The notes under the pieces: model-generated
Databases searched by the model: none
Told to the model about the DNA's origin: nothing
Seen by the model: the letters and a program-made list of their open reading frames with translations, nothing else
Shown here: positions 53,526 through 61,827 of the stretch, piece after piece
How the letters are laid out: every line of letters begins with the position of its first letter
Numbering within the stretch: the first letter of the stretch is position 1
Program-made: the position numbers and the translations under genes
Origin: Cupriavidus sp. EM10
GTDB taxonomy: Bacteria; Pseudomonadota; Gammaproteobacteria; Burkholderiales; Burkholderiaceae
Direction: 5' to 3'
Length of the DNA stretch: 64,000 nucleotides
Assembly: GCF_018729255.1 (NCBI RefSeq)
Contig: NZ_CP076061.1
Span: 1,612,001-1,676,000 of the forward strand

Positions 53526-54422
53526 ATGCTTGACTACGCTGCGCTATCCGCCCTGGCCGCCGTGGTGCGCGAAGGCAGCTTCGAGCGCGCCGCCCGTGCG
53601 CTTCATGTCACGCCATCGGCCATTTCGCAGCGCATCCGGATGCTGGAGGAAAAGGTGGGCTGCGCGCTGGTGGTGCGCGAGACGCCATGCCGCGCCACCG
53701 AGACCGGCCGGCGACTCTGCCAGCACGTCGATCACGTACGCTTGCTCGAACAGGAATTGCAGTCGGCCTTGCCCGCGCTGGCCCCGCAGGGCGCCGCGCG
53801 CGTGCCGCTGCCGGTGGCCGTGAACGCCGACAGCCTGGCCACGTGGCTGGCGCAGCCGCTCGCGGACTTTGCCGCGCGGCATCCGGTGCTGATGGAAGTG
53901 GCGGTGGACGACCAGGATCACACGACAGAGTGGCTGCGCAGCGGCGCCGTGCTGGCCGCCGTGACGGCCACGGCGCGACCCGCCGCCGGATGCAACAGCC
54001 GCCCGCTGGGGGCCATGCGTTATGTGGCGGCCGCCAGCCCGGCCTTCGTGGCGAACCATTTCGCGGCGGGCGTGGGCGCCGGCAGCCTTGCGCAGGCGCC
54101 CAGCCTGGTCTTCAACGCGAAGGACGAACTGCAGGCACGCTGGGTCAACCGGCTATGCCACCGGCAGGTGCAACTGCCCCGGCACACGCTGCCGTCGTCG
54201 TATGCCTTTGTCACGGCGGCGCTGGCCGGCATGGGCTGGGGCATGCATCCGCAGTCGATGATCGATGGCTATCTCAGGGCGGGCACGCTGGTGGAACTGG
54301 TGCCCGATACGCCGCTGGACGTGCCGCTGCACTGGCAGCACGCACGCGCCGCATCGGGGCTGCTGGAGGGCTTGACCAGCGAGGTGCTGGCCGCTGCCCG
54401 CAAGGCGCTGCTGCCGCCATGA
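53526..54422 (+). CDS. argP: LysR-type regulator ArgP
   Basis: A 298-residue regulator starting MLDYAALSALAAVVREGSFE. The N-terminal winged helix-turn-helix (ARALHVTPSAISQRIRMLEE) and the C-terminal periplasmic-binding-like effector domain (GAGSLAQAPSLVFNAKDELQ, GMGWGMHPQSMIDGYL) match ArgP/IciA, which activates argO in response to arginine or lysine. It is divergent from argO. Its stop abuts the stop of the convergent ArsR gene with no gap. Confidence 0.92.
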   Translation: MLDYAALSALAAVVREGSFERAARALHVTPSAISQRIRMLEEKVGCALVVRETPCRATETGRRLCQHVDHVRLLEQELQSALPALAPQGAARVPLPVAVNADSLATWLAQPLADFAARHPVLMEVAVDDQDHTTEWLRSGAVLAAVTATARPAAGCNSRPLGAMRYVAAASPAFVANHFAAGVGAGSLAQAPSLVFNAKDELQARWVNRLCHRQVQLPRHTLPSSYAFVTAALAGMGWGMHPQSMIDGYLRAGTLVELVPDTPLDVPLHWQHARAASGLLEGLTSEVLAAARKALLPP

Positions 54423-54775
54423 TCAGCGCAGCGTCATGGCGAAGTCGTCGAGCTGGCTGATGGCCGTGTCCCAGCCTTCGAAGAAGCCCATTTTTCCCAC
54501 ACCGCGCGCTGCTCGGCCAGCCATTGTTCGGCTTGCGACAGCGTTTCCGGCACCAGCTCGCAGGTGCGCGTGCGCCCGGCCTTGCTGGTGCGGATCAGGC
54601 CGCTGCGTTCCAGCACCGTCACGTGCTTCATGAACGACGGCAGCGCCATGTCGAATGGCGCCGCCAGCGACGACACGGGCTGTGCACCGCCAACCAGCGC
54701 GCAGATGATGGCGCAGCGGGTGGGATCGGCAAGCGCGTGGAAGACTTCGCTCACCGAGACTTGATAGTTAGCCAT
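54423..54775 (-). CDS. ArsR-family transcriptional regulator, frame interrupted once
   Basis: Starts MANYQVSVSEVFHALADPTR. Winged helix: PTRCAIICALVGGAQPVSSL, LPSFMKHVTVLERSGLIRTS. The frame breaks at TTTTT 54491-54495 (A-run on the coding strand). With one base restored it reads ...AVWEKMGFFEGWDTAISQLD and ends AMTLR at 54423, about 117 residues, the normal length. There is no metal-binding Cys motif, and the SFMKHV region is of the SdpR-like type that controls ATPase- or SRPBCC-domain genes, none of which is next to it. It is convergent with argP, their stops abutting. Confidence 0.85.
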
Positions 54776-54827
54776 GGAGCTAACTATAGGGCAGGGGGCA
54801 GGCCGAGGCAACGTTCAGCCCCGGGGG

Positions 54828-55778
54828 CTACGGCTTGATGTGGAACGTCTTGACGATGCCGGCGTTGCGGTCGTATTCCGCGTGCAGCGACTGGTTCAGG
54901 TCCTGCAGCGACTGCGCCGGCATGGGCTCGTAGCCAAGTGCCTCCAGGCGCTCGCGCACCCTGGCGTTGGCCGCGGCCTTGTACACGGCGCCCTGGATCT
55001 TCTGGGCCACGTCGGCCGGCATCTGCGCGGACGCGATCACGCCTACCCAGTTGCTGAAGTCGATATCGGGATAGCCCTGCTCGGCAAACGTCGGCACCTG
55101 CGGCAGCAGCGGCGAGCGGGTCCGGGACGCCACGGCATAGGCCTGCAGCTTGCCCGCGCGGATCATCGGCAGCGACGTCACCATGCCGTCATACATCACC
55201 GGAATCTGGCCGCCCATGACCTGGGCCAGCGCGGGGCCCGAGCCGGCGAACGGCACGTGCTGCAGGTCCATGCCGGCTTCCTGGTTCATGATGGCGCCCG
55301 CATAGTGCGACGCCGTACCGGCGCTGTACGAGGCAAAGCTGAGCTTGCCCGGATTGGCCTTCGCGTACGCAATCAGGCTCTTGAGATCCTTGGCCGGCAG
55401 GTTCGGCGCGCCCACCAGCACCATGCGCGAGCGGCCTACGGCTGCCAGCGGGCGCACGTCCTTCATGGTGTCGTACGGGGTCTTCTGAACCTGCGGCACT
55501 TCGGTCAGCACGTTGGTGGCGGTGACCATGATGGTCTGGCCGTCGGCGGGTGCGGCCAGCATCGTGTTGATGGCGATGGCACCGCCGCCGCCCGGCTTGT
55601 TGTCGACCACCACTGACTGGCCCAGGTCGGCGGCCAGCTGTTCGGCCAGCACGCGTGCCATGACGTCCATGGTGCCGCCGGCGGGCGCGGGCACCAGTAC
55701 GCGCACGGGCTTGCTGGTCCAGGCCATCGCGGCAGGCATCGCCAGCGTCATGATGGCCGCCAGGATGGCGCGGCGCAT
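54828..55778 (-). CDS. Bug-family tripartite tricarboxylate transporter solute receptor
   Basis: A 316-residue protein starting MRRAILAAIMTLAMPAAMAW, signal peptide. Family features: PVRVLVPAPAGGTMDVMARV, VVDNKPGGGGAIAINTMLAA and HVPFAGSGPALAQVMGGQIP. It is a periplasmic solute-binding protein for carboxylates or related organic acids; Cupriavidus genomes hold large numbers of such orphan receptors. No TctA/TctB is adjacent. A longer start at 55804 (with GGAGACAG just before it) becomes possible if one base is missing in the G5 run at 55784-55788. The nearby BKACE gene suggests a shared catabolic theme. Confidence 0.9.
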   Translation of the reverse strand: MRRAILAAIMTLAMPAAMAWTSKPVRVLVPAPAGGTMDVMARVLAEQLAADLGQSVVVDNKPGGGGAIAINTMLAAPADGQTIMVTATNVLTEVPQVQKTPYDTMKDVRPLAAVGRSRMVLVGAPNLPAKDLKSLIAYAKANPGKLSFASYSAGTASHYAGAIMNQEAGMDLQHVPFAGSGPALAQVMGGQIPVMYDGMVTSLPMIRAGKLQAYAVASRTRSPLLPQVPTFAEQGYPDIDFSNWVGVIASAQMPADVAQKIQGAVYKAAANARVRERLEALGYEPMPAQSLQDLNQSLHAEYDRNAGIVKTFHIKP

Positions 55779-55969
55779 GCGAAGGGGGCAGGGTGGTTCG
55801 GCATGTCTGTCTCCATGATAGGTCTTGTGGGATGTAAAAGGCCGGACCTGCCCGCATTGGGCTGTAGAGGAAAGTGTCGTCGCGTTGGAACTGGCAGACC
55901 CGGTGAAGCGGATGGCGCGCGCCGCATGCGCTGTGCGGCGCGTCGCCGGAAATGCAGGGAGTGCGGCGG

Positions 55970-56170
55970 TCAGGGCTGGCCTGCCCCGGGTCGACCCCGG
56001 CGCGCGGGCAGTGCCTCGATGACGAAGGCGCGCTGCGCGTCGGTCATGCCGTCCCACAAGCCGATTTCGGTCGTGGTCCGCCGGCATCCCTGGCAATACC
56101 GGCGCGCGCTGTCCATGCGGCAGATATTGATGCAGGGGCTGGCAGGCCGGGTATCGGTGGGCTGTGACAT
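55970..56170 (-). CDS. DUF1289 small Cys-rich protein
   Basis: A 66-residue protein starting MSQPTDTRPASPCINICRMD. Two cysteine pairs, CxxxC in SPCINICRMD and CxxC in RYCQGCRRT, followed by TEIGLWDGMTDAQRAFVI, are the DUF1289 signature (predicted metal or Fe-S binding). Function unknown. It lies 25 bp after the BKACE gene on the same strand and is probably co-transcribed. The gap 55779-55969 before the Bug gene holds nothing else I can support. Confidence 0.88.
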   Translation of the reverse strand: MSQPTDTRPASPCINICRMDSARRYCQGCRRTTTEIGLWDGMTDAQRAFVIEALPARRGRPGAGQP

Positions 56171-56195
56171 GCGGGTCGTTGGCTGGAAGGGTGGA

Positions 56196-57254
56196 TCAGG
56201 CTGCGCGGCGCAGCGGCAGGTTCTTCTGGCCGGACTGGCGGTTTGGCAGCATGCCGTGGGCCGCCAGCGTTTCGTCCACGCTGTCGTACCAGGTGCCGAT
56301 GCGATAGATCTCGCGCGCTTCCTTGCCCGTGGCAATCTCGCGGCCCAGCTCGCGCGCCACGCGCACGCACTGCTCGATCTGCTGCACCGACGTCATGCGG
56401 TTGCCGTGCTGGTCGATGATCGTGTCCTCGATGCCGCAGCGCGGATGCAGGCCCATCGCCATCGCCATCATGTTGAACGGCAGCACGTTCTTGAGCAGCG
56501 ATTCGGCGGTCAGCGTGCAGCCGTCCGGCGCGCGGTGGATGAAGTTGAAGAAGTTGAACGGGTTGGGGCCATCGAAGCCGCCGCCGATGCCGATCCAGGT
56601 CAGGTTCAGCGGCCCCTTGTAGGCGCCCGCGCGCACCATGCGTTCCAGCGTTTCCAGCGCGTGGATGCCGGTCAGCTGGAAGTGCGGCTGGATGCCGGCG
56701 TTCGAAAGGCGGCGCAGGTGCTCTTCCACCCAGCCCGGGCCGGCCGGCACGGTCATCTCGCGGTATGCCTCGATGTACGCAGGGTTCGACAGCGACGTGC
56801 CGGCCAGGTACTCGGGGTACAGCAGCTCCATGATGTTCATCTGCGTGGTGTTGATGGCCACGGTGACCTGGTCGGGGGCTGGCGTCAGGTCGGCCAGCAT
56901 GTGGCGCGTATCGTCCGACAGCCATACGGCGGCCTGGCCCTCGTCTTCGGGCGCGAACGAGATCGAGCCGCCCACCTGGATGATCATGTCGGGCACGGCG
57001 GCGCGCACGCCGGCGATGAGCTCGTTGAACTTGGACAGGCGCTTCGAGCCCTTGCCGTCGAGTTCGCGCACGTGCAGGTGCAGCACGGTGGCACCCGCGT
57101 TGTAGCAGTCCACGGCCTTTTGCACCTGTTCTTCCATGGTGACGGGGATATCTTCGGGGAAGTCTTCGGGCATCCACTCGGGGCCGTACGGGGCCACGGT
57201 GATGACCACCTTGTCCATGTTCTCGGGGTGCAGGGAATCGTCGAGGAACTGCAT
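56196..57254 (-). CDS. Beta-keto acid cleavage enzyme (BKACE, DUF849)
   Basis: A 352-residue protein starting MQFLDDSLHPENMDKVVITV, with GGAG 7 bp upstream on the minus strand. The zinc-binding HxH is in TVLHLHVRELDG, GGSISFAPEDE follows, and the late IEDTIIDQHGNRMTSVQQIE matches the family's substrate end (usually GxEDN). BKACE enzymes split a beta-keto acid with acetyl-CoA to acetoacetate and a new CoA ester (Kce in lysine fermentation, and carnitine-derived dehydrocarnitine). This one is longer than the usual 280-310 residues. It is divergent from an AraC regulator; the 77-bp operator module at 57304-57380 precedes it. Confidence 0.9.
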   Translation of the reverse strand: MQFLDDSLHPENMDKVVITVAPYGPEWMPEDFPEDIPVTMEEQVQKAVDCYNAGATVLHLHVRELDGKGSKRLSKFNELIAGVRAAVPDMIIQVGGSISFAPEDEGQAAVWLSDDTRHMLADLTPAPDQVTVAINTTQMNIMELLYPEYLAGTSLSNPAYIEAYREMTVPAGPGWVEEHLRRLSNAGIQPHFQLTGIHALETLERMVRAGAYKGPLNLTWIGIGGGFDGPNPFNFFNFIHRAPDGCTLTAESLLKNVLPFNMMAMAMGLHPRCGIEDTIIDQHGNRMTSVQQIEQCVRVARELGREIATGKEAREIYRIGTWYDSVDETLAAHGMLPNRQSGQKNLPLRRAA

Positions 57255-57303
57255 GCTGGTCTCCTGTTGCGGGGTGTGCGTTCTTGGGTTCGGTTCTGGT
57301 GAC

Positions 57304-57381
57304 CGAAGTATCGGCCAACGGTGCGCCGCAATTTGACGATCGGGGACGCTCGATTTACATTTCGGGACAGTCAGGGAAAAC
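57304..57381. promoter_or_regulatory. AraC operator/promoter module A (BKACE promoter)
   Basis: CGAAGTATCGG at 57304-57314, TTTGAC at 57332-57337, GGGAC at 57343-57347 and 57364-57368 (21 bp apart) and GGGAAAAC at 57374-57381. The same elements at identical offsets (0, 28, 39, 60, 70) occur at 61690-61767. On the minus strand GATACT within the first block is a good -10 about 50 bp before the BKACE start, with no proper -35, as expected for an activator-dependent promoter. The AraC gene starts at 57385. Confidence 0.75.
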
Positions 57382-57384
57382 ACG

Positions 57385-58383
57385 ATGTCCTACTTTCTGC
57401 GCAGTGCCAGCCTTACGAACTACGTGGATGTGGCGCGCGCCGTCGGGCTCGATCCACACCAGATGCTGCGTGCCGCACGCATCAGCCGCAATGCGCTGCT
57501 CGATCCCGACATCCGCCTGCCGGCCGCGCTGGTCAGCAAGCTGCTGGAGGCGTCGGCCACTGCGGCGCAAGTAGACGATTTCGGCCTGCGCATGGCGGAG
57601 CTGCGCGAATTCGCCAACCTGGGGCCGCTGGCCTTCGTGGTGCGCGAGGAACCCACGCTGCGCCGCGCGCTGGAGTCGATGGTCCGCTACATGAGCCTGC
57701 AGAACGAGGCGCTGGTCATGCGCGTGGAAGACGCCGACGACCTGGTGCTGATCCGCCTGGAACTGCTCAGCGATGTTCCGGGCAGCATGCGCCAGGCCAC
57801 CGAGCTGGCGGCGGGCGTGATGTTTCGCATCCTCTCGCTGTTTCTAGGGGCTGCCTGGCGGCCGCGCGGCATCTGTTTCACGCACGCGGCGCCCGAGAGC
57901 CAGGCGACGTGCCTGCGCGTGTTCGGCATGCCAGCGCTCTATGGGCAGGATTTCGATGGCATCGTCTGCGTGGCCCGTGACCTGGAAGCGCCGTTGCCGT
58001 CCTACGATCCGGTGATGGCGCAGCAGGTCAAGCGCTACCTGGCCACGCTGCTGGCGCAATCGAACACCAGCATGACGGACAAGGTGCGCAAGCTCGTGCA
58101 CGCGCTGCTGCCCAGCGGCATGTGTTCGGTCGACCGCGTGGCCCAGCAGCTGGGCGTGGACCGGCGCACCGTGCATCGCTGGCTGGCGCAGGACGGCGTC
58201 ACCTACTCGGACATCCTCAACGAGGCGCGCGCCAGCCTGGCCACGCGCTATATCGAAAACCGCGCGCGGCCTTTGTCGGAAGTGGCGACGTTGCTGGGGT
58301 TCTCTTCGCTGAGCGCGTTTTCGCGCTGGTTCGGCGCGCAATACGGCTGCAGCGTGTCGAAGTGGCGCGCGCGGCAGGATTGA
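57385..58383 (+). CDS. AraC-family regulator of the BKACE module
   Basis: A 332-residue regulator starting MSYFLRSASLTNYVDVARAV. The N-terminal arabinose-binding-like domain (LRAARISRNALLDPDIRLPA) and C-terminal helix-turn-helix pair (VDRVAQQLGVDRRTVHRWLA, SEVATLLGFSSLSAFSRWFG) are clear. It is a paralogue of the regulator at 39110, with the same domain order and size. It is divergent from BKACE; the operator module in the 130-bp gap recurs before the MFS gene at 61644. It probably activates catabolic and transport genes for one carboxylic acid. Confidence 0.92.
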   Translation: MSYFLRSASLTNYVDVARAVGLDPHQMLRAARISRNALLDPDIRLPAALVSKLLEASATAAQVDDFGLRMAELREFANLGPLAFVVREEPTLRRALESMVRYMSLQNEALVMRVEDADDLVLIRLELLSDVPGSMRQATELAAGVMFRILSLFLGAAWRPRGICFTHAAPESQATCLRVFGMPALYGQDFDGIVCVARDLEAPLPSYDPVMAQQVKRYLATLLAQSNTSMTDKVRKLVHALLPSGMCSVDRVAQQLGVDRRTVHRWLAQDGVTYSDILNEARASLATRYIENRARPLSEVATLLGFSSLSAFSRWFGAQYGCSVSKWRARQD

Positions 58384-58411
58384 CCCGTCCCGCGCGCCGA
58401 TCCACGCAAGC

Positions 58412-59602
58412 TCAGAACTTGTGGCGGATGCCGATGCTGACCCCGACCATGCTGCTCTGGCCGCTGCCCAGGATGTAGCTGTTGCCCGTGGCGCCGGTCG
58501 ACGCCAGCTGGTTCGTGTTGGCGCCATCGAGCGTCAGGCCGGCATGTTTGGCGTAGGCCGTGCTCAGGTACAGGTCCGTGCGCTTCGAGAACGTGTAGTT
58601 GGCCACGAAGGCCACCTGCCACGGATTCGGCGCATTGGTCCGGTTGAAGTAGTCGCGCTTGAGGTCGTCGTAGTCGTACTCGAGCGTCAGGCCGATGGCG
58701 GGCGTCACCTGGTAGTTCACGCCGATCCAGTAGTAGTCGTCGCGCTGGAGCTGGGCGCCCGTGCCGTGGTTCTCGGCCTTGCCCCAGCGATAGCCGGCCA
58801 TGATCTTGGCCACCTGCCCGAACGTGTAGCTGGCCGCGACCGACGCCTTCTTGAGCGTGGCCGTGTTGCCCTGGTAGACGCCGGCGGCGTTGTTGATCGA
58901 CGGATTCCACTGGTCATAGGCAATCGCGGCGCCAAACGGGCCGGACGCGTAGACCGCGGCGGCGCCAAAGGCGTTGTCGCGGCGGAAGGCGCCCGGCACC
59001 TCGCCGTTGCCGCCAAAGGCAATCGTTCCGGCCGGCAGGTTCGGTACGCCGGCACCGAACGAGAAATGCGCCAGTGCCGTCAACGGGCCGAACGTGCCGC
59101 TGTAGGCCACCACGTTGTCCTCGCGGAAGTTGTTGCCGGCCATGAAGGCGGCCGGTTCGTACTGGGTGGCGTAAGCGGTCGGCATGAAGTTGGCCATCGC
59201 CGTGAACAGCGACGTGTACTGGCGACCCAGCGTGATCTGGCCGAACGTCTGGTGCTGCAGGCCGACGAACGCCTGGCGGCCGAACAGGCGGCCGCTCTGC
59301 TGCATCGTGCCGTTGTCGCCGCTGAAGCCGCTTTCCAGCACGAACAGGCTCTTCAGGCCGCTGCCCAGGTCCTCGGTGCCGCGCAGGCCCCAGCGCGAAC
59401 CGGACAAGCCGCCCGAGTTCATGCGATATACCGTGCTGCCTGCGCCCGGATTCGGGGTAAAGCCTGCCGCCGAGTACGGCGCGACATGGTTCGCGTATTC
59501 CACGCTGGCATCGATCACGCCATACAGCGTGACGGTGGATTGCGCGTATGCGCTGCCGGTACAGGCGAACAAAGCCGCCACGGCCATGCCCTTGAGCTTC
59601 AT
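58412..59602 (-). CDS. Gram-negative porin (Burkholderiales type)
   Basis: A 396-residue protein starting MKLKGMAVAALFACTGSAYA, signal peptide cut after YA-Q. The mature start STVTLYGVIDASVEYANH and RWGLRGTEDLGSGLKSLFVL with FGRQAFVGLQHQTFGQITLG are standard for trimeric 16-strand porins (OmpC/Omp32 group). It ends GIRHKF with the terminal Phe. It allows diffusion of small, often anionic solutes. It stands 28 bp after the convergent AraC gene and could supply outer-membrane entry for the acid handled by BKACE and the MFS transporter, but no operator module precedes it. Confidence 0.93.
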   Translation of the reverse strand: MKLKGMAVAALFACTGSAYAQSTVTLYGVIDASVEYANHVAPYSAAGFTPNPGAGSTVYRMNSGGLSGSRWGLRGTEDLGSGLKSLFVLESGFSGDNGTMQQSGRLFGRQAFVGLQHQTFGQITLGRQYTSLFTAMANFMPTAYATQYEPAAFMAGNNFREDNVVAYSGTFGPLTALAHFSFGAGVPNLPAGTIAFGGNGEVPGAFRRDNAFGAAAVYASGPFGAAIAYDQWNPSINNAAGVYQGNTATLKKASVAASYTFGQVAKIMAGYRWGKAENHGTGAQLQRDDYYWIGVNYQVTPAIGLTLEYDYDDLKRDYFNRTNAPNPWQVAFVANYTFSKRTDLYLSTAYAKHAGLTLDGANTNQLASTGATGNSYILGSGQSSMVGVSIGIRHKF

Positions 59603-59694
59603 GAAACAGTCTCCTTGGTCAGTCTTATGTAGTGGGGTTCCCGTCGGAATGGGTACTGCGGTGCTGCGAAATCTTGTTTTTTGGCCGCCAGGGA

Positions 59695-60297
59695 TCAGCG
59701 CGCCAGCCGTGCCAGCAGCTGCCCGGCCGCTGGCCAGGGACCGAAGCCGGCGGCGGGATTCAGGTGGCCGACTTGGCCGAGGTCGACCAGTTCGCTGCCC
59801 CAGTCCCGCGCCATGGCAGCGGCACGTTCGAACGCGGCCAGCGGATCGTTGCGGCTGGCGGCCAGCAGCGACGGAAATGGCAGCGCCTGGCGCGGCATCG
59901 GCAGCCAGCCATGCCCGGCAAGCGTGCTGACTTCCGGATAGCCGGGCGGCATCGGGGTTTCCAGGTCGGCAGGCGTGGCCAGCAGTGCGCCGACGATCTT
60001 GCCGGCCGGCAGGCGGCCTTGCATGTGGTCACGCACGTGGCGGGCCCAGTGCACGGTGATCAGCACGCCCGCGCTGTGCGCGCCCAGCACGATGGGGCCG
60101 TCGATGGCGGCGATGGCCCGGTCGAGCGCGGCGATGCGCGCGGCGCAGCTTAGCTTGTCGTGTTCCAGCGGCTGCACCGAGGCCACTTTCTGGCCGTGTG
60201 CCGCGAGTTCGGCCTGCAACAGGGTTTGCCAGTGATCGGCCACGTGGTCGCGCAGGCCGGGCACCAGCAGCACGGTGATATAGGGGGAAATCAACAT
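59695..60297 (-). CDS. RBBP9/YdeN-type serine alpha/beta hydrolase
   Basis: A 200-residue protein starting MLISPYITVLLVPGLRDHVA. The nucleophile Ser is in GAHSAGVLI (GxSxG), and the catalytic Asp and His are in ASRNDPLAAFE and QVGHLNPAAGFGPW. These are the marks of the RBBP9/YdeN family, which splits small esters; physiological substrates are mostly unknown. It lies 39 bp after the MFS gene on the same strand and is likely in its operon, thus under the AraC operator module at 61690. The gap 59603-59694 to the porin holds nothing recognised. Confidence 0.85.
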   Translation of the reverse strand: MLISPYITVLLVPGLRDHVADHWQTLLQAELAAHGQKVASVQPLEHDKLSCAARIAALDRAIAAIDGPIVLGAHSAGVLITVHWARHVRDHMQGRLPAGKIVGALLATPADLETPMPPGYPEVSTLAGHGWLPMPRQALPFPSLLAASRNDPLAAFERAAAMARDWGSELVDLGQVGHLNPAAGFGPWPAAGQLLARLAR

Positions 60298-60336
60298 CGT
60301 TGTATCGCTTTCCAGTGGGGCGTGGAGAGGGCGCGG

Positions 60337-61644
60337 TCAGGCTGCCAGGCGCTGCACGTCGGCGGTATAGGTCCGGCGCCCGAGCAGGAAGCAGATCGCG
60401 GCGATCAGGCCGGCGGCAGGCATCCACTGCAGGGCGCCCGCCAGTCCGATGTGGTCGGCCATCAGGCCGGTGAGGAACGGTCCCGGCGCCAGGCCCAGCA
60501 GGTTGTTCACCAGCGTCAGCGTGGCGAACGCGCTGGCATGGATGCGCGGATCGGTCAGGTTGGCCACGGCGGCGCTGGCCGGGCCGGCACAGCCGCCCGC
60601 CACCATCATGCCGCCCGCGATCAAGGCCAGTTGCGCGGCGCCTGCCGGCAGGCGGAAGGCGGCGCCCAGCAGCGCAAGGCAGAGCACGCTGTATGCCACG
60701 GCCATCAGCCATTTACGCGCCGGAGCGCGGCGCGCCACGCGGTCGGTCACCGCGCCGCAAACGATCATGCCGGTGCCGCCAGCCAGCACGAAGCACGCGG
60801 CGCCCAGGCCGGCGTGTGCGGTGGTCATGCCGTAGTAGCGGCCCAGGAAGCTGGGCATCCACGCCAGCATCGAGCCCATCACGAACAGCTGCAGGGCGCT
60901 GCCGACGTAGGCGCACAGGATCGAGCGCGACGCGAACAGCGCGCTGCACAGCGCACGCAGCGGCATCGGGCCCAGGCGCGGCGCTGCGGCAGCGTCTTCA
61001 TTCAGCGCCAGGCGCTGTGCCTGCAGACGTTCCTCGGTGACCAGCAGGCGGTAGAAACCCACCATCACCAGGCCGAACAGCGCCATGCTCACGAACGCCA
61101 TGCGCCAGCCGAAATGGGCCGAGATCACGCCGCCCAGCGCCATGCCGAGCACCGAGCCGAAAGCGCCCCCGGCGATGAACGCGGCACTGAGGCTGGCACG
61201 TAGATGGCGCGGGAACACGGAAAGCACGAGGGCGATGCCGACGCTGCCGTAGGCGGCCTCGCCAATGCCGACGAAGAGCCGCGCGACGAACATCTCGCCG
61301 AACGAGTTGGCAAAGGCGCAGCCCAGCGTGGCCAGGCTCCACAGCGCCGCCATCAACGTCAGGCTGCGCACGCGGCCCCAGCGATCAGCCAGGATCGACA
61401 GCGGCAGGGTGAGCACGCCCACCATCAGCGCCACCACGCCGCCCAGCGCGCCAAGGTTGGCGTCGCTGAGTGCCCATTCCGCCTTCAGCAGCGGAAACAA
61501 CGCGTTGAGCACCTGCCGCGACATGTAGTCGGACAGCAGCAGCCCAAAGCTCAGCGCAAAGACCAGCCACGGGTAGTAGCGTGAAGCCGTGGCGGCGGGG
61601 GCGCCGGCAAAAACCTGCGGACGCGAGATACGAAGTCCCGACAT
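60337..61644 (-). CDS. MFS transporter
   Basis: A 435-residue protein starting MSGLRISRPQVFAGAPAATA; GGAG lies 7 bp upstream on the minus strand. Twelve helices are expected, and the loop 2-3 motif ILADRWGRVRSLTLMAALWS and the later CGAVTDRVARRAPARKWLMA are typical of MFS. It resembles the anion:cation symporter/ACS-type aromatic or organic-acid permeases (LLLSDYMSRQVLNALFPLLK). The promoter has the same AraC-type module as BKACE. It therefore likely imports the substrate, or a precursor, degraded by that pathway. The hydrolase gene follows in the same transcript. Confidence 0.9.
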   Translation of the reverse strand: MSGLRISRPQVFAGAPAATASRYYPWLVFALSFGLLLSDYMSRQVLNALFPLLKAEWALSDANLGALGGVVALMVGVLTLPLSILADRWGRVRSLTLMAALWSLATLGCAFANSFGEMFVARLFVGIGEAAYGSVGIALVLSVFPRHLRASLSAAFIAGGAFGSVLGMALGGVISAHFGWRMAFVSMALFGLVMVGFYRLLVTEERLQAQRLALNEDAAAAPRLGPMPLRALCSALFASRSILCAYVGSALQLFVMGSMLAWMPSFLGRYYGMTTAHAGLGAACFVLAGGTGMIVCGAVTDRVARRAPARKWLMAVAYSVLCLALLGAAFRLPAGAAQLALIAGGMMVAGGCAGPASAAVANLTDPRIHASAFATLTLVNNLLGLAPGPFLTGLMADHIGLAGALQWMPAAGLIAAICFLLGRRTYTADVQRLAA

Positions 61645-61689
61645 GAACCGTCTCCTGATAACCTTCGCCGCAGAATGGCCGCGACCCAG

Positions 61690-61767
61690 CGAAGTATCGG
61701 GGAATGACAACTCACGGTTTGACTATTCGGGACATCCGTTTTGCTTGAGGGGACAGTGCGGGAAAAC
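61690..61767. promoter_or_regulatory. AraC operator/promoter module B (MFS promoter)
   Basis: CGAAGTATCGG at 61690-61700, TTTGAC at 61718-61723, GGGAC at 61729-61733 and 61750-61754 (21 bp apart) and GGGAAAAC at 61760-61767. All elements lie at the same offsets and in the same orientation as module A at 57304-57381. The minus-strand -10 GATACT is 46-55 bp upstream of the MFS start. The match without gaps over 77 bp makes common control by the AraC protein at 57385 very probable. Confidence 0.75.
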
Positions 61768-61827
61768 CCCCTTCGGGTTGCCGCGTACCATGGTTAATGG
61801 ATCGTCACCTTTGCCTTGCGGCGCCGG

